DNA of 64,000 bases, from NCBI RefSeq assembly GCF_000718005.1, contig NZ_JODV01000009.1; one strand, 5' to 3'. This document shows positions 20,444 to 29,192 of the stretch, one piece after another. The notes beneath the pieces are model-generated. The model did not search any database. It was given only the letters and a program-made list of their open reading frames with translations, and was not told where the DNA came from. Every line of letters begins with the position of its first letter. Position 1 is the first letter of the stretch. Made by a program: the position numbers and the translations under genes. The DNA comes from Actinoalloteichus_B caeruleus (GTDB taxonomy: Bacteria; Actinomycetota; Actinomycetes; Mycobacteriales; Pseudonocardiaceae).

Positions 20444-20838
20444 GCGGGGACGCGCCGGGCGTCACCCCCGGATCGGCGGGGCGGGCTCGCGCAGCGCCCG
20501 GGAGGCGCGCGTGCGCGCACCGGTGGTTCCGCGACCGTCCTGGACCACCCGCCGACCACGCGGTGGTGCCACTCGTCACGTCGGACGGGCCGTGGTGGTC
20601 GGCTGGGGGCCGCGACCCGGTCGTGCGGTGGGGGTTGGCCCGGGACGGCCGGAAAGAGAGCAACGGACCGGTGTGCGCGGGCGAACACGCGGGTGACATC
20701 CTGGGTGGCACCCGACCCGAACCCGCAACCTGGTCGGGCCGCCCGTCAGCCCGGCGCCTCGGGCCGCACCGGAGCCCAGGCTCCAGCGCGGGCGGTCGCC
20801 ACCAGGGGGTTCCCGCCGCCGTCGACCAGGGATCGCCC
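20444..20838 (+). other. 395-bp gap before hemC
   Basis: The hemC frame stays open into this stretch, but the translation is Arg/Gly/Pro/Ser-rich and unlike HemC, so I treat it as non-coding. It should hold the hemC promoter; no clear -10/-35 pair seen. Confidence 0.4.
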
Positions 20839-21861
20839 GTGTCCGTGACACCCACCGCCCCGTCCGCCGCGCCCATCGAGGAGCTCAAGGACGAGGTCGC
20901 CGCCCGGTTCGCCGACGTCCCGCTCCGGATCGGCACCAGGACCTCCCCGCTGGCCCGAGCCCAGACCGACCAGGTCATCGACGCGGTGCGGTCGGTCCTG
21001 CCCGACCTGCCGGTCGAGACGGTGGGCATCGAGACCAGCGCCGACCGCTGGCACGGCAACCTGGCCGAGCTGGGTGGCAAGGGCGCGTTTACCAAGGAGA
21101 TCGACGGGGCGTTGGTGGCCGGTGAGGTCGACCTCGCCGTGCACTCGATGAAGGACGTCCCCGGCGACGTTCCGCTGCCCGCCGGCACCGAACTCGGGGC
21201 GTTCCTGCCCCGGGGGGACACCCACGACGTGCTGATCTCCCGCACCGGGGTCGGGCTGGGTGAGCTGCCCGAGGGGGCGCGGGTCGGGACCTCGGCGGTC
21301 CGCCGCCGCTCCCAGCTCGGGCTGTACCGGTCGGACCTGCGCATCGACCGGATCCGGGGCTCGGTCAACGCCCGGTTGGCCAAGCTCGACGCCGGGGAGT
21401 TCGACGCCATCGTCCTGGCCAGGGTCGGGTTGGAACGCATCGGCCTGACCGACCGGATCACCGAGGTGCTGTCCACCGTCTGGTCGGCCGGTTCCCGGCC
21501 CTCGATGGTCCCCGCCTGCGGGGCCGCGGTGATCGGCGTGCAGGCCCGGGTCGAGGACCAGGCCGTGATGCGGCTGCTGGCACACCTGGGCGACGAGGAG
21601 ACCACCCGGTGGGTGTCGGCGGAGCGGACCGCCCTCCACCTGCTCTCCGGCCACTGCAACAGCCCCATCGCCCTGCACTGCACCACCACCGACGAGGGCC
21701 GGCTCGCCCTCTCCGGCCTGGTCTTCTCCGAGGACGGGTCAGGGTGGGTGCGGTCGCACGCCACCGGCGTGGCCGACGACCCGGTGGGCCTGGGCGCCCG
21801 GGTCGCCGACGACCTGATCAGCCAGGGCGCCCGGGAACTCATCGGCGACACCCGGCACTGA
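20839..21861 (+). CDS. hemC: Hydroxymethylbilane synthase (porphobilinogen deaminase), divergent and isolated
   Basis: 340 residues. Polymerises four porphobilinogens to hydroxymethylbilane. Seen: LRIGTRTSPLARAQ at 29-42; catalytic Asp106 in HSMKDVP; TSAVRRRSQL and GSVNARLAKLDAGEFDAI substrate-binding motifs; Cys273 (LSGHCNSPIA) to carry the dipyrromethane cofactor. GTG 20839 has AGGGA upstream. Odd points: the usual PAxGQGALxIE stretch reads PACGAAVIGVQA, and the GGC of the cofactor loop reads GHC. It is not beside hemA, hemD or hemB, which actinomycetes normally cluster. It may be a second, specialised HemC rather than the housekeeping one. Confidence 0.88.
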   Translation: MSVTPTAPSAAPIEELKDEVAARFADVPLRIGTRTSPLARAQTDQVIDAVRSVLPDLPVETVGIETSADRWHGNLAELGGKGAFTKEIDGALVAGEVDLAVHSMKDVPGDVPLPAGTELGAFLPRGDTHDVLISRTGVGLGELPEGARVGTSAVRRRSQLGLYRSDLRIDRIRGSVNARLAKLDAGEFDAIVLARVGLERIGLTDRITEVLSTVWSAGSRPSMVPACGAAVIGVQARVEDQAVMRLLAHLGDEETTRWVSAERTALHLLSGHCNSPIALHCTTTDEGRLALSGLVFSEDGSGWVRSHATGVADDPVGLGARVADDLISQGARELIGDTRH

Positions 21862-21926
21862 CGGCCCCGCGAAGGGGAACCGCCGCCCGGTTGCCCGGGT
21901 GCCCGACACCCGCCGCCGCTGGTCGC

Positions 21927-22808
21927 TCAGGCGAGGGTGTGGGCCAGCACCGCGTCCGCGATCGGGTCGAGCGCCCGCCGGACCGGGGCGTGGCCCAACC
22001 CGGGGATCGTGACCAGCCTCGTCGCGCCGACGACCTGGTCCAGGTGCCGGGCGTGGACCGGGGGGACGACCGGGTCGGCCGGAGCCTCGATGACCAGGGT
22101 GGGCACCGTGTTCGCCGCGAGCTGGTCGGTGCGGAGCAGACCGGACTGGTCGGCCAGCGCGTGCGCCCACGAGTCGTCCCACCGCCCGCTGTGGGCGATG
22201 ATCCGCTCCTCCCTGGTACGGAAGTCCGCGGCGTCCAGGGGGAGCGGCCCCGGGTTCATGCGCCGCCACTTCTCGACCCGTTGGTCGAGCTCCGCCTCCA
22301 GGTCGGGCCGAGGGGTGAGCCCGCTCAGCCAGCCGATCAGCTCCTCGTCCGGTCCCGGGAGCTCCTCGACCGGGGTGGTGGCTCCGTCGTCGTGCCGCAG
22401 CGGGGTGGTGCTCATCGCGAAGGTGCTCCACAGACTGGCGGTGCGCAGCCGGTCGGGGTGGTCGGCGAGCAGGAGCTGGGTGAGGATCCCGCCCATCGAC
22501 AGGCCGAAGACGTGGGCGCGGTCCACGTCGAGCGCGTCGAGCACTCGGACCGCGTCCTCGGCCAGCTCGGCGAGCGGGTAGGGGGCCTCGTCGAACACGC
22601 GGGTGGAGGCCCCGGTGTCCCGGTGGTCGTACCGGATCACCTGGTGGTGGGCGGCGAGCCGGTCCACCAACGGGTCCGGCCAGCTCAGGCCTGGTTCGCT
22701 GGCGCCCATCACGAGGAGCAGTGCCGGGGCGCGCGGGTCGCCGCGCCGTTCGGTCCACAGCCGCACACCCGGTGCGACGGTCACCGTGGTCTCGACAGGG
22801 GTCGTCAT
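21927..22808 (-). CDS. Alpha/beta hydrolase
   Basis: 293 residues, start ATG 22808 with GGAGG 5 nt upstream. Nucleophile elbow GLSMGG (Ser near 114), oxyanion-side motif LLVMGASEPGLSW, acid in EAPADPVVPP and His in PGLGHAPV near the C-terminus give a plausible Ser-Asp-His triad. The sequence DHRDTGASTR is typical of the esterase/haloperoxidase-like branch. Divergent from the site-2 protease gene. Substrate unknown. Confidence 0.9.
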   Translation of the reverse strand: MTTPVETTVTVAPGVRLWTERRGDPRAPALLLVMGASEPGLSWPDPLVDRLAAHHQVIRYDHRDTGASTRVFDEAPYPLAELAEDAVRVLDALDVDRAHVFGLSMGGILTQLLLADHPDRLRTASLWSTFAMSTTPLRHDDGATTPVEELPGPDEELIGWLSGLTPRPDLEAELDQRVEKWRRMNPGPLPLDAADFRTREERIIAHSGRWDDSWAHALADQSGLLRTDQLAANTVPTLVIEAPADPVVPPVHARHLDQVVGATRLVTIPGLGHAPVRRALDPIADAVLAHTLA

Positions 22809-22822
22809 CCCCACCTCCGAAC

Positions 22823-22893
22823 ACGGGACGTCTCGTCGTGTCCTGCTCGTCGTGGCCGACCGCGACATCCCCTGCCGAAACGGTACGTCCCGT
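22823..22893. promoter_or_regulatory. Inverted repeat between hydrolase and protease genes
   Basis: ACGGGACGT at 22823-22831 and its inverted copy ACGTCCCGT at 22885-22893 lie in the 222-bp divergent region. TCTCGTCGTGTCCT and TCTCGTGTCCT-like sequences follow the two arms, so this may be a duplicated operator half-site. Binding protein unknown. Confidence 0.3.
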
Positions 22894-23030
22894 CTCGTGT
22901 CCTGGTGGTCCGCGCCTCCCGCCGACCCGGCGAGTTCACCCGCCACCGGGGCCATGCCGGCCGGTCGGGGTACCCGGGAGGAGGACGGCACCACCACTGG
23001 ACCCGCTGTCCGACGAACGGAGGTGCGCGG

Positions 23031-24245
23031 ATGAGGACGACCCTTCGCCTCGGCAGGATCGCCGGCATCCCGGTGGGCCTGCACTGGAGCGTGGTGGGCA
23101 TCGTGCTCCTCGTGGCCATCGGCCTGGCCGCCCGCCAACTGCCCCTGCTCTTCCCCGGCTACCCGGTCGCCGCCTACGTGGTGGCCGGCATCGGCGCCGC
23201 CCTGCTCCTGGTGCTCTCCCTGCTGGTGCACGAACTCGCCCACGCCGTGGTCGCCCGCCGCAACGGCGTGGAGGTCGCCGGCATCACCCTGTGGCTGCTC
23301 GGCGGGGTCGCCCAACTCAGAGGAGAGGCACGCGACGCGGGCGCCGAGGCCCGCATCGCCGCGGTGGGACCCGCCGCCAGCGCGCTGCTCGCCCTCCTGT
23401 TCGCCGCGCTCGCCTCCGCGACCGCCCAGTTCGGCGCCGCCGCGCTGGTCGCGATCGTCTTCGTCTACCTCGCGCTGCTCAACGCGGCTCTCGCCGTCTT
23501 CAACCTCCTCCCCGCCGCGCCCCTGGACGGCGGGCGGGTGCTGCGGGCCGCGCTGTGGCGGTGGCGGGGCGACCGGTGGCGGGCGGCAATCTGGTCGGCC
23601 TACGCCGGGCGGGTGCTCGGTCTGCTCCTCATCGGCCTCGGCATCGCGCAACTGCTGTTCCGGGGAACGAACGGGCTGTGGTGGGTGCTGCTGGGCTGGT
23701 TCATCACCGCCGTCGCCGGAGCCGAGGCGCAACAGGCGAGGGTCGGCGCCGCCCTGGCGGACGTCCCCGTCCGGGACGTGATGCGCCACCCCGTGCCCAG
23801 CGCCGGCCCCGACACCACCCTGCACGGGTTCCTCCGGGACGGCCTGCCCACCGACCCGCCCCCACCAGCCGTGGTCCTGCTGGACCCCGACGGCCACGTC
23901 ACCGGGCTCCTCACCCCGAACCGGATCCGGTCGGTGCCCGAGGACGCCCGAGGCACCGCCCGACTCGGCGAACTGGCGGTGCCAGCCGACCAGCTGATCA
24001 GGGTGCGGGTCGAGGAATCACTGGCCACCGTGGTCCCACGGCTGGGCGACCAGCGGCACGCCTGGATCCTGGTGGAGGACGCGGCAGGCCCGGTCGGGGT
24101 GCTGACGACCTCGGACGTCGCCGAGGCGGTCGCCGACCGGCGGTTGGGCGCGGCCACCTTCCCGATGCGGGTGGAGGGCACCCGCCGCCGGCCCTCGACC
24201 CCACCCAGCGGGTGGTGGTTCCCCGGTCAACGACCGCCCGACTGA
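23031..24245 (+). CDS. Site-2 protease (M50) with C-terminal CBS domains
   Basis: 404 residues. Intramembrane zinc metalloprotease: HELAH (67-71) supplies two zinc ligands and the catalytic Glu, and LDGGRVL (Asp166) the third ligand. About six membrane helices occupy residues 1-235, then a CBS-type regulatory pair (about 245-370; PVRDVMRHPVP and GVLTTSDVAEA). ATG 23031 follows GGAGG by 7 nt. Family members cleave membrane-anchored regulators in response to a signal sensed by the CBS pair. No anti-sigma partner nearby. Confidence 0.92.
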   Translation: MRTTLRLGRIAGIPVGLHWSVVGIVLLVAIGLAARQLPLLFPGYPVAAYVVAGIGAALLLVLSLLVHELAHAVVARRNGVEVAGITLWLLGGVAQLRGEARDAGAEARIAAVGPAASALLALLFAALASATAQFGAAALVAIVFVYLALLNAALAVFNLLPAAPLDGGRVLRAALWRWRGDRWRAAIWSAYAGRVLGLLLIGLGIAQLLFRGTNGLWWVLLGWFITAVAGAEAQQARVGAALADVPVRDVMRHPVPSAGPDTTLHGFLRDGLPTDPPPPAVVLLDPDGHVTGLLTPNRIRSVPEDARGTARLGELAVPADQLIRVRVEESLATVVPRLGDQRHAWILVEDAAGPVGVLTTSDVAEAVADRRLGAATFPMRVEGTRRRPSTPPSGWWFPGQRPPD

Positions 24246-24378
24246 CGGCACGCCGGGCCTCGTGTCCCCGCCCCGGTCGGCCTTCGGCGTCACCACCGCC
24301 ACGAGTGGGGCCACTCGACCCCCGCGACCAGGGCCCAAGGACTCCTGACGCGACGGGTGCCGGGGAGGCATCCTGAAC

Positions 24379-24409
24379 GTGCTGGGCAACCAGTGACCCG
24401 CCCGAGGAC
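24379..24409 (+). repeat. Direct repeat copy 1 (pairs with 24974-25004)
   Basis: Shares 28 of 31 bases with the second copy, core GCAACCAGTGACCCG versus GTAACCAGTGACCCG, followed by CGAGGAC in both. The copies are 595 bp apart and flank non-coding DNA, as old att or insertion target repeats might. Confidence 0.6.
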
Positions 24410-24973
24410 AGGGTGAAGACCAGGAGCAGACCCCGTGTCAGCGTTCGACTGGTCACTCATCGTCGAAAGACGACGAGTTCCCCACCTCGGACGGGCCTTC
24501 CTCTGTGTGGGCTCTCTCGCCGCCGCTCGATTCATCCCGAGCCCCAGGACCCCGCGTCGGCCCGGGCTGTCGAGCGCGTTGTCCGTGTCGCGGCCGCGTC
24601 GCGGCTCACCTGTCGTCGGCTCCAGCTGGTGCCGTGAACACGGCCGGGAGCTCCAGCGAGCCCAGTCGCCCAGGTACCGCGCCGCGCGTGGTGGCACCCG
24701 AGCATCGGCGGCCGGGCGGGGGCGAGCTCATCGTCCGCCGCACCCGGGCCATGACCACTCGCCCCGTGGTGGCCGTTCCGTCCGGGATCCGGTCCTCACG
24801 GGTGGCGGGTGCGGGCTCCGCGGCGACCCGCACCCCGGTTCCCGGCCATGCTGATCAGCAACCAGCGGAGGAGTACGACCACCCAGGCGCCCCGGGGTGG
24901 ACGAGCCGACGTGCCTGGCGACGTCGGGCCCAACGGCCCTGTGGGCGACACCGCACCATTAGGCACAGTGGTG

Positions 24974-25004
24974 GTGCTGGGTAACCAGTGACCCGTTCGA
25001 GGAC
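24974..25004 (+). repeat. Direct repeat copy 2 (pairs with 24379-24409)
   Basis: Second copy of the 31-bp repeat, differing at three positions. No integrase or transposase gene lies between the copies. Confidence 0.6.
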
Positions 25005-25240
25005 CTGGACGGACAGCCGGGACCATCAGGATCCCGACGTCCCGCGCCGCAAGTGATCAGGCGGACCTCCCTCGAACGGGCCGTTCCATGTTCGGGGATG
25101 GATGAACTCCGACGTGGCCCCGAGCGCACAGGCAGCCGAATGGGAGGCAGGACAGCGTCACCGCCCCAGCTTCCGGCCCCATCGGCAGCGGCATGGCACC
25201 ACCATCCTCGCTGGATGACCGTCTCCGGCAGACTGGGGTG

Positions 25241-25774
25241 GTGTCGCGCGCCGAGGAACTGTTGGACTGGTTGCGGACGCCCAGGGCCACCCGGTGGTTC
25301 ACCGAGGAACCGGTGGCCGAACGGGACATCCAGGCGGTCTGCGAGGTCGCGCGGTGGACCGGGTCAGCCCGTAACCGGCAGCCGTGGCGGCTGCGGGTGG
25401 TCACCGAACAGGACGTCCGGCGACGCCTGAGCACCCTCGGGGACTACGCGCTCCACCTCGCCAACGCCCCCACCGTGCTCGCCATCGCCGTCGACCCCGA
25501 ACTCGGCGGCCGGGACACCGGCTTCGACGAGGGCAGGTTGTGCCAGTCCATCCTGCTGGCCGCCCACGCGTTGGGCCTCGGGAGTTGCCCGGTGACGCTC
25601 CACCCCGAGCGGAACGTGGCCGCCGCCGGCCGGCTGCTGGGTCTGGAGGTCCGATGGCAGGTTCGCCACGTCGTCGCCCTCGGTCATCCCGCCCCGCCTC
25701 CCGCCGGGGTGTCCGCCATCCCCACCGGGCGGTTGGCCACCGGCGCCCTGCTCGGCGAGGACGACGCGGTCTGA
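25241..25774 (+). CDS. Nitroreductase-family FMN oxidoreductase
   Basis: 177 residues from GTG 25241; an upstream ATG at 25193 and GTG at 25238 are in frame, and there is no strong SD for any of them. Family signature: RTPRATRWFTEEPV at the N-terminus, ARWTGSARNRQPWRLRVV (FMN phosphate site), LAAHALGLGSC near residue 108 and a C-terminal GHPAPPP. Shorter than the usual 190-220 residues. Typically reduces nitro- or enal-type compounds with NAD(P)H. No operon partner. Confidence 0.85.
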   Translation: MSRAEELLDWLRTPRATRWFTEEPVAERDIQAVCEVARWTGSARNRQPWRLRVVTEQDVRRRLSTLGDYALHLANAPTVLAIAVDPELGGRDTGFDEGRLCQSILLAAHALGLGSCPVTLHPERNVAAAGRLLGLEVRWQVRHVVALGHPAPPPAGVSAIPTGRLATGALLGEDDAV

Positions 25775-25854
25775 CCCGCCCGGCCCGACGCCGGTCGAAC
25801 TCCGGCGACCCGGCCCCGGCCCGAGCCCGGGCCGGAGCCCACCTGCGACGGAAG

Positions 25855-25893
25855 CCAGGAGAACGGGCCAGGAGAACGGGCCAGGAGAACGGG
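25855..25893 (+). repeat. Three tandem copies of a 13-bp unit
   Basis: CCAGGAGAACGGG repeated three times without a mismatch, plus a partial fourth copy (CCAGG). Lies between two convergent genes. Confidence 0.85.
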
Positions 25894-25956
25894 CCAGGTG
25901 GGCGCGTCCCTGCGAGCGGAAGCGGAGGTACGCGCCCCGCCCGTCGCACCAGCCGA

Positions 25957-27195
25957 TCACCACCGCAGGTCGACCCACACCAGCCGGTGGTCCGAGGCCA
26001 GGGCGAGCCGCTCCAGAGCGGACCAGGACGGCGGCCAGCAGACGCCGCTCGCCCCCGGGTTCGTACCGGCCGAGGGCAGCGCGTAGTCGACCCGAAGACA
26101 GCCCGGTCCGTCCACCCCGAAGTCCGCGGTGGCCGTCCACCCGGTTCCCGACCACCCCCGTCGCAGGGCCGCCTCCACCGCGCCGAGGCTGCCCGGCCGG
26201 GTGTCGACGAGCCGGGGTGCGGCCAGCAGGCGGCGGATCGCACCCGGTTCCCGGTCGCCGGCCGAGGGGTCGGCGTTCAGATCACCCAGCACGACGAACT
26301 CGGCGCCCGGCGGCAGGCCACCGGTGGTACCCGCGTCGTCGTGCAGGTGGTCGGCACCGCCCGGCGACAGGTAGTCCACCCAGAACCGGACCTCGTCGTG
26401 GTTGCGCCGGACGTTCCGCCGTTCCGGGCCGTCGAAGGCGGGTGGGGTCGGGTGGGACGCCAGCACGTGCAGCGCGCGGGACCCCACCTGGACCGGCACA
26501 TCCCAGTGCGACTTCGACGAGAGCGGGAACCGGTCGAGCACCTCGGGCGGGTAGTGGGGGCTGCCGTCCGGGGCGGACGGGAGCAGCGCGCCAGGCAGGT
26601 CCCGCCAGCGGAAACGCCGGAAGGTCCGCACCCGTTCGACGTTGATCGGGTGGCGGGACAGCAGGAGCATCCCGTACTGGCCGGGGAAATGCCCGTATCC
26701 CCAGGCGTCGTCGGGTCCGTCGAAGGCGCCGTCCCGGTCGAGGTCGAAACCCGAAGGCACTCCGGTGTTCACCGGCCCGAGGAAGCGGTGGTCGTAGCGC
26801 AGGGGTTCCGCGCCGAGCTGGGGGACCGCCAGGTAGTCGCGGACGAAGGTGGTGGCTGCCGCACCGTCGGCGTCGTGGTCGAACTCGGCGAGCAGCACGA
26901 TGTCGGGGCGAACGCGTTGCAGCACCTCGGCCACCAGCCGTGCCTGCTCGCTGCCCGCGGGGTCGGACAGTTCGGCGGCCATCCCGCCCTCGACGGGGCG
27001 GGACAGCGCGGTGTTGAAGGTGGCCACCCGGACCGTGCCGGGGGTCGGTGGTGCGGGCACGCCGAGGCTGCCCGGTCGGATCCGGGCCGTGTCCCGACCG
27101 GTGGCGCGGGCGGTCCGGCGGGGCGGAGGCGTCGAGGTGGCGGTGGAGTCGCGGGGCGCGCGACGGGAGGGCGGGTCGGCGGTGGAGGACCACAT
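25957..27195 (-). CDS. Endonuclease/exonuclease/phosphatase-family protein
   Basis: 412 residues if started at ATG 27195 (GGAGG sits only 1 nt away, so the true start is uncertain; a GTG at 27222 is also possible). The EEP fold covers about 55-412: VRVATFNTALSRP opens it, LLAEFDHD supplies the metal-binding Glu, VVLGDLNAD the Asp/Asn pair, and ALASDHRLVWVDL the catalytic Asp/His at the end. The first 55 residues are Pro/Arg/Thr-rich with no signal peptide. Members hydrolyse phosphodiesters or phosphates. Substrate unknown. Confidence 0.85.
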   Translation of the reverse strand: MWSSTADPPSRRAPRDSTATSTPPPRRTARATGRDTARIRPGSLGVPAPPTPGTVRVATFNTALSRPVEGGMAAELSDPAGSEQARLVAEVLQRVRPDIVLLAEFDHDADGAAATTFVRDYLAVPQLGAEPLRYDHRFLGPVNTGVPSGFDLDRDGAFDGPDDAWGYGHFPGQYGMLLLSRHPINVERVRTFRRFRWRDLPGALLPSAPDGSPHYPPEVLDRFPLSSKSHWDVPVQVGSRALHVLASHPTPPAFDGPERRNVRRNHDEVRFWVDYLSPGGADHLHDDAGTTGGLPPGAEFVVLGDLNADPSAGDREPGAIRRLLAAPRLVDTRPGSLGAVEAALRRGWSGTGWTATADFGVDGPGCLRVDYALPSAGTNPGASGVCWPPSWSALERLALASDHRLVWVDLRW

Positions 27196-27318
27196 GCCTC
27201 CAGCATCGTCCCCGCACGGCACCGTCGCCGATCAACGCCTCCCGCCTGGTGACGCCGACCGTCGCGCGGCCGGCGGGCTCCTCGGGGAGCGCGGTGCCCG
27301 TCTCTTGATCCCCGGGGT

Positions 27319-28035
27319 GTGCTGCTCTTGACTGACGAGATGGCTGAATCCGCCCCGCCGTTGTGCCCGAAGATCATCCTTGAGGGCACGCGGCTGACGA
27401 GGAAGACCGAACTGGCGTTCGCGCTCAACGAGCACCCCAGGGTGGTCGGGCCGCGGCGCTACCGGTACCACTCCCCGGTGATCTCCGGGGAGTGGGGCGG
27501 CCTGACCAACCAGGCGTGGGGCCCCAGTCCCATCTCCTTCGGACCGGAGGAGGAACCTGCGGCGGTCGAGGTGTTCCGGACCTGGACCCGGCTGTTCGAG
27601 CTGCACCGGTACTACTCGTGGATCGTGGACCGCTTCCACCTCTCGGCCCGCGCCGACCAGCAGCGTCGGGGCCGGGACTTCGACGACGCGGGGTTGGAGG
27701 AGCGGCTGCTGCCCCTGGGGTTCGCGATCGTGCTGTGCACCCGGGCCGAGGAGACCTTCGCCTCGGCGCGGGAGGAACGCCTGCTCGTCTCGGCCAAACC
27801 GGACCAGTACGACGACCTCGGGTTCTTCCTTGCCGAGCAGCGGGCGCTGCGTCGGCTGGCGGCGGCGAGCAGGTTGCCGGTCCTCGAACTGGAGGTGGCG
27901 GGCCGGACGGTCGGCGACCTCGCCGAGGAGGTCGCCGACTGGCTGGACCACCGGGACCTGCTGCGCGCCCCCACCGGTGCGGTTCCGGGCAGGCCCGCCG
28001 GGGCGGCCGGCGCGGCCCCTGACCAGGTCCGCTGA
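27319..28035 (+). CDS. P-loop kinase-like protein with an altered Walker A
   Basis: 238 residues. The fold looks like the thymidylate/deoxynucleoside kinases: a beta strand IILEG, a Walker-A-like GTRLTRKT (residues near 23-30) where the usual final Gly before Lys is Arg, a DRFHLS motif near 105, a Lys/Arg LID-like stretch (REERLLVSAKPDQYDDL) and a C-terminal helix ending DWLDH. The last 25 residues are Ala/Gly/Pro-rich. GTG 27319 is the default start; ATG 27340 is an alternative. Activity is inferred only from fold. Confidence 0.6.
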   Translation: MLLLTDEMAESAPPLCPKIILEGTRLTRKTELAFALNEHPRVVGPRRYRYHSPVISGEWGGLTNQAWGPSPISFGPEEEPAAVEVFRTWTRLFELHRYYSWIVDRFHLSARADQQRRGRDFDDAGLEERLLPLGFAIVLCTRAEETFASAREERLLVSAKPDQYDDLGFFLAEQRALRRLAAASRLPVLELEVAGRTVGDLAEEVADWLDHRDLLRAPTGAVPGRPAGAAGAAPDQVR

Positions 28036-28197
28036 GCGCGGCGGCGGCGACCGGCGGGGCCCCTGCCCGTCGCTCCGGTCCCCCGCGTGGTGGGGCCGCG
28101 CACGGCGATCCACCGTGGACTGGTCGGCGCGTCTCGGCCGACGGGTGGCCAGCCCGTCCGGACGCGGGCCAGCCCCAGTCGGCGGAGCCGGGTCGCC

Positions 28198-28746
28198 TCA
28201 GACGTAGGCGCGGGCGGCCCGGCCGTCCCGGAGGGTCTCGGCCCACCAGCCGAGCTGGTTCAGCAGGGCGCTCGCCGCACGGTTCACCCGGTCCGCGTCG
28301 AGGGGGTTGCCCTTGGCGTCGAAGCGCGCGTCGGCGCCGTGGAAGCTGACGGTCTCCCGGATCGTGACCGCGTGCAGTTCCGCGAAGACCGCGCGCAGTT
28401 GCTCCACCGCGCGAAGGCCACCCGAGATCCCGCCGTAGCTGACGAAGCCGACGGGCTTGGTCTGCCACTCGGCGAACAGTGAGTCGATGGCGCTCTTCAG
28501 CGCACCGGGGTAGCCGTGGTTGTACTCGGGGGTGACGACCACGATCGCGTCGGCGGCCTCGATGCGCTTGGCGAACTCCTCGTCCTCCAGGTTCAGTTCG
28601 GCGGGGTCGATGACGTCGACGGTGGCGATGTCGGAGCGGTTGACGGCCTGGCCGACGAACCACCGGGTGACGGTGGGGCAGAACCTGCCCTCGCGGACGC
28701 TGCCCATGAGCACGGCGAGACGGTAGGGGGCGGGGGAGTGCGACAT
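28198..28746 (-). CDS. NAD(P)H-dependent FMN reductase
   Basis: 182 residues, ATG 28746 with GAGGAGG upstream. Flavodoxin-like FMN_red family: LMGSVREGRFCPTV phosphate loop near 14-27, VVVTPEYNHGYPGALKSAID near 69-88, and FVSYGGISGG near 100. Reduces quinones, azo compounds or free FMN. Its promoter carries a SoxR-like operator with 19-bp spacing, so induction by redox-cycling compounds is likely. Confidence 0.92.
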   Translation of the reverse strand: MSHSPAPYRLAVLMGSVREGRFCPTVTRWFVGQAVNRSDIATVDVIDPAELNLEDEEFAKRIEAADAIVVVTPEYNHGYPGALKSAIDSLFAEWQTKPVGFVSYGGISGGLRAVEQLRAVFAELHAVTIRETVSFHGADARFDAKGNPLDADRVNRAASALLNQLGWWAETLRDGRAARAYV

Positions 28747-28794
28747 CGGTTCCTCCTCGACGGTGTGGCACGACCGGGTGGCCGTGCGTGAGGA

Positions 28795-28825
28795 ACGCTA
28801 GGACCTGAACCTTTGTTCAGGTCAA
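28795..28825 (-). promoter_or_regulatory. SoxR/MerR-type promoter of the FMN reductase gene
   Basis: Read on the minus strand: -35 TTGACC (28820-28825), a 19-bp spacer and -10 TAGCGT (28795-28800). Centred in the spacer are 9-bp arms, GACCTGAAC and GTTCAGGTC, separated by 4 bp (28802-28823). A 19-bp spacer with a central palindrome is the hallmark of MerR-family promoters. Actinomycete SoxR controls NAD(P)H-dependent FMN reductase genes. No soxR gene is in the window. Confidence 0.65.
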
Positions 28826-29192
28826 GGACGTCCTGGGTGGACGGTGCAGTGGGCTGGGGCGACGCGCGGATTCCCTGACCCGCTCACCCCGCGGGCGGAA
28901 CGGGCGAGAACCGCTGGTCGAGCGCGCGCGACCGTCTCCACGCGCGCACCTGCGGGACGGGGGGTGCGGCGTCCCGCGCCGGCCCGGAATTCACTCCACT
29001 GGGGAGCGCCCGGTGGGGTTGCCGGGCGTCCCCCACGTCGCCGTCCGGCGGGCGTCGGGGGTCGGCGGTGAGCGGGTGCGCACCGCGAGGGAGCGCCCCC
29101 TGGCGACGTCCACCCGGTGCCGCGTCGGGCGCGCGGGCACGTGGCCGGGGCGGGGGAGCGGGGCCGGCCCCGCCCCTACTCCCCGGCCGGTG

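Larger units (their letters stand above)
24246..25240. other. About 1 kb without a supported gene
   Basis: Several short frames exist but all are Arg/Pro/Ser-rich with poor start context. The notable content is a pair of near-identical 31-bp direct repeats (24379 and 24974). It probably includes the nitroreductase promoter. I see no RNA gene. Confidence 0.45.

Noticed and set aside
24435..24984. Overlapping short frames between the protease and nitroreductase genes
   Set aside because: None has a good start, codon bias or recognisable fold; treated as non-coding.
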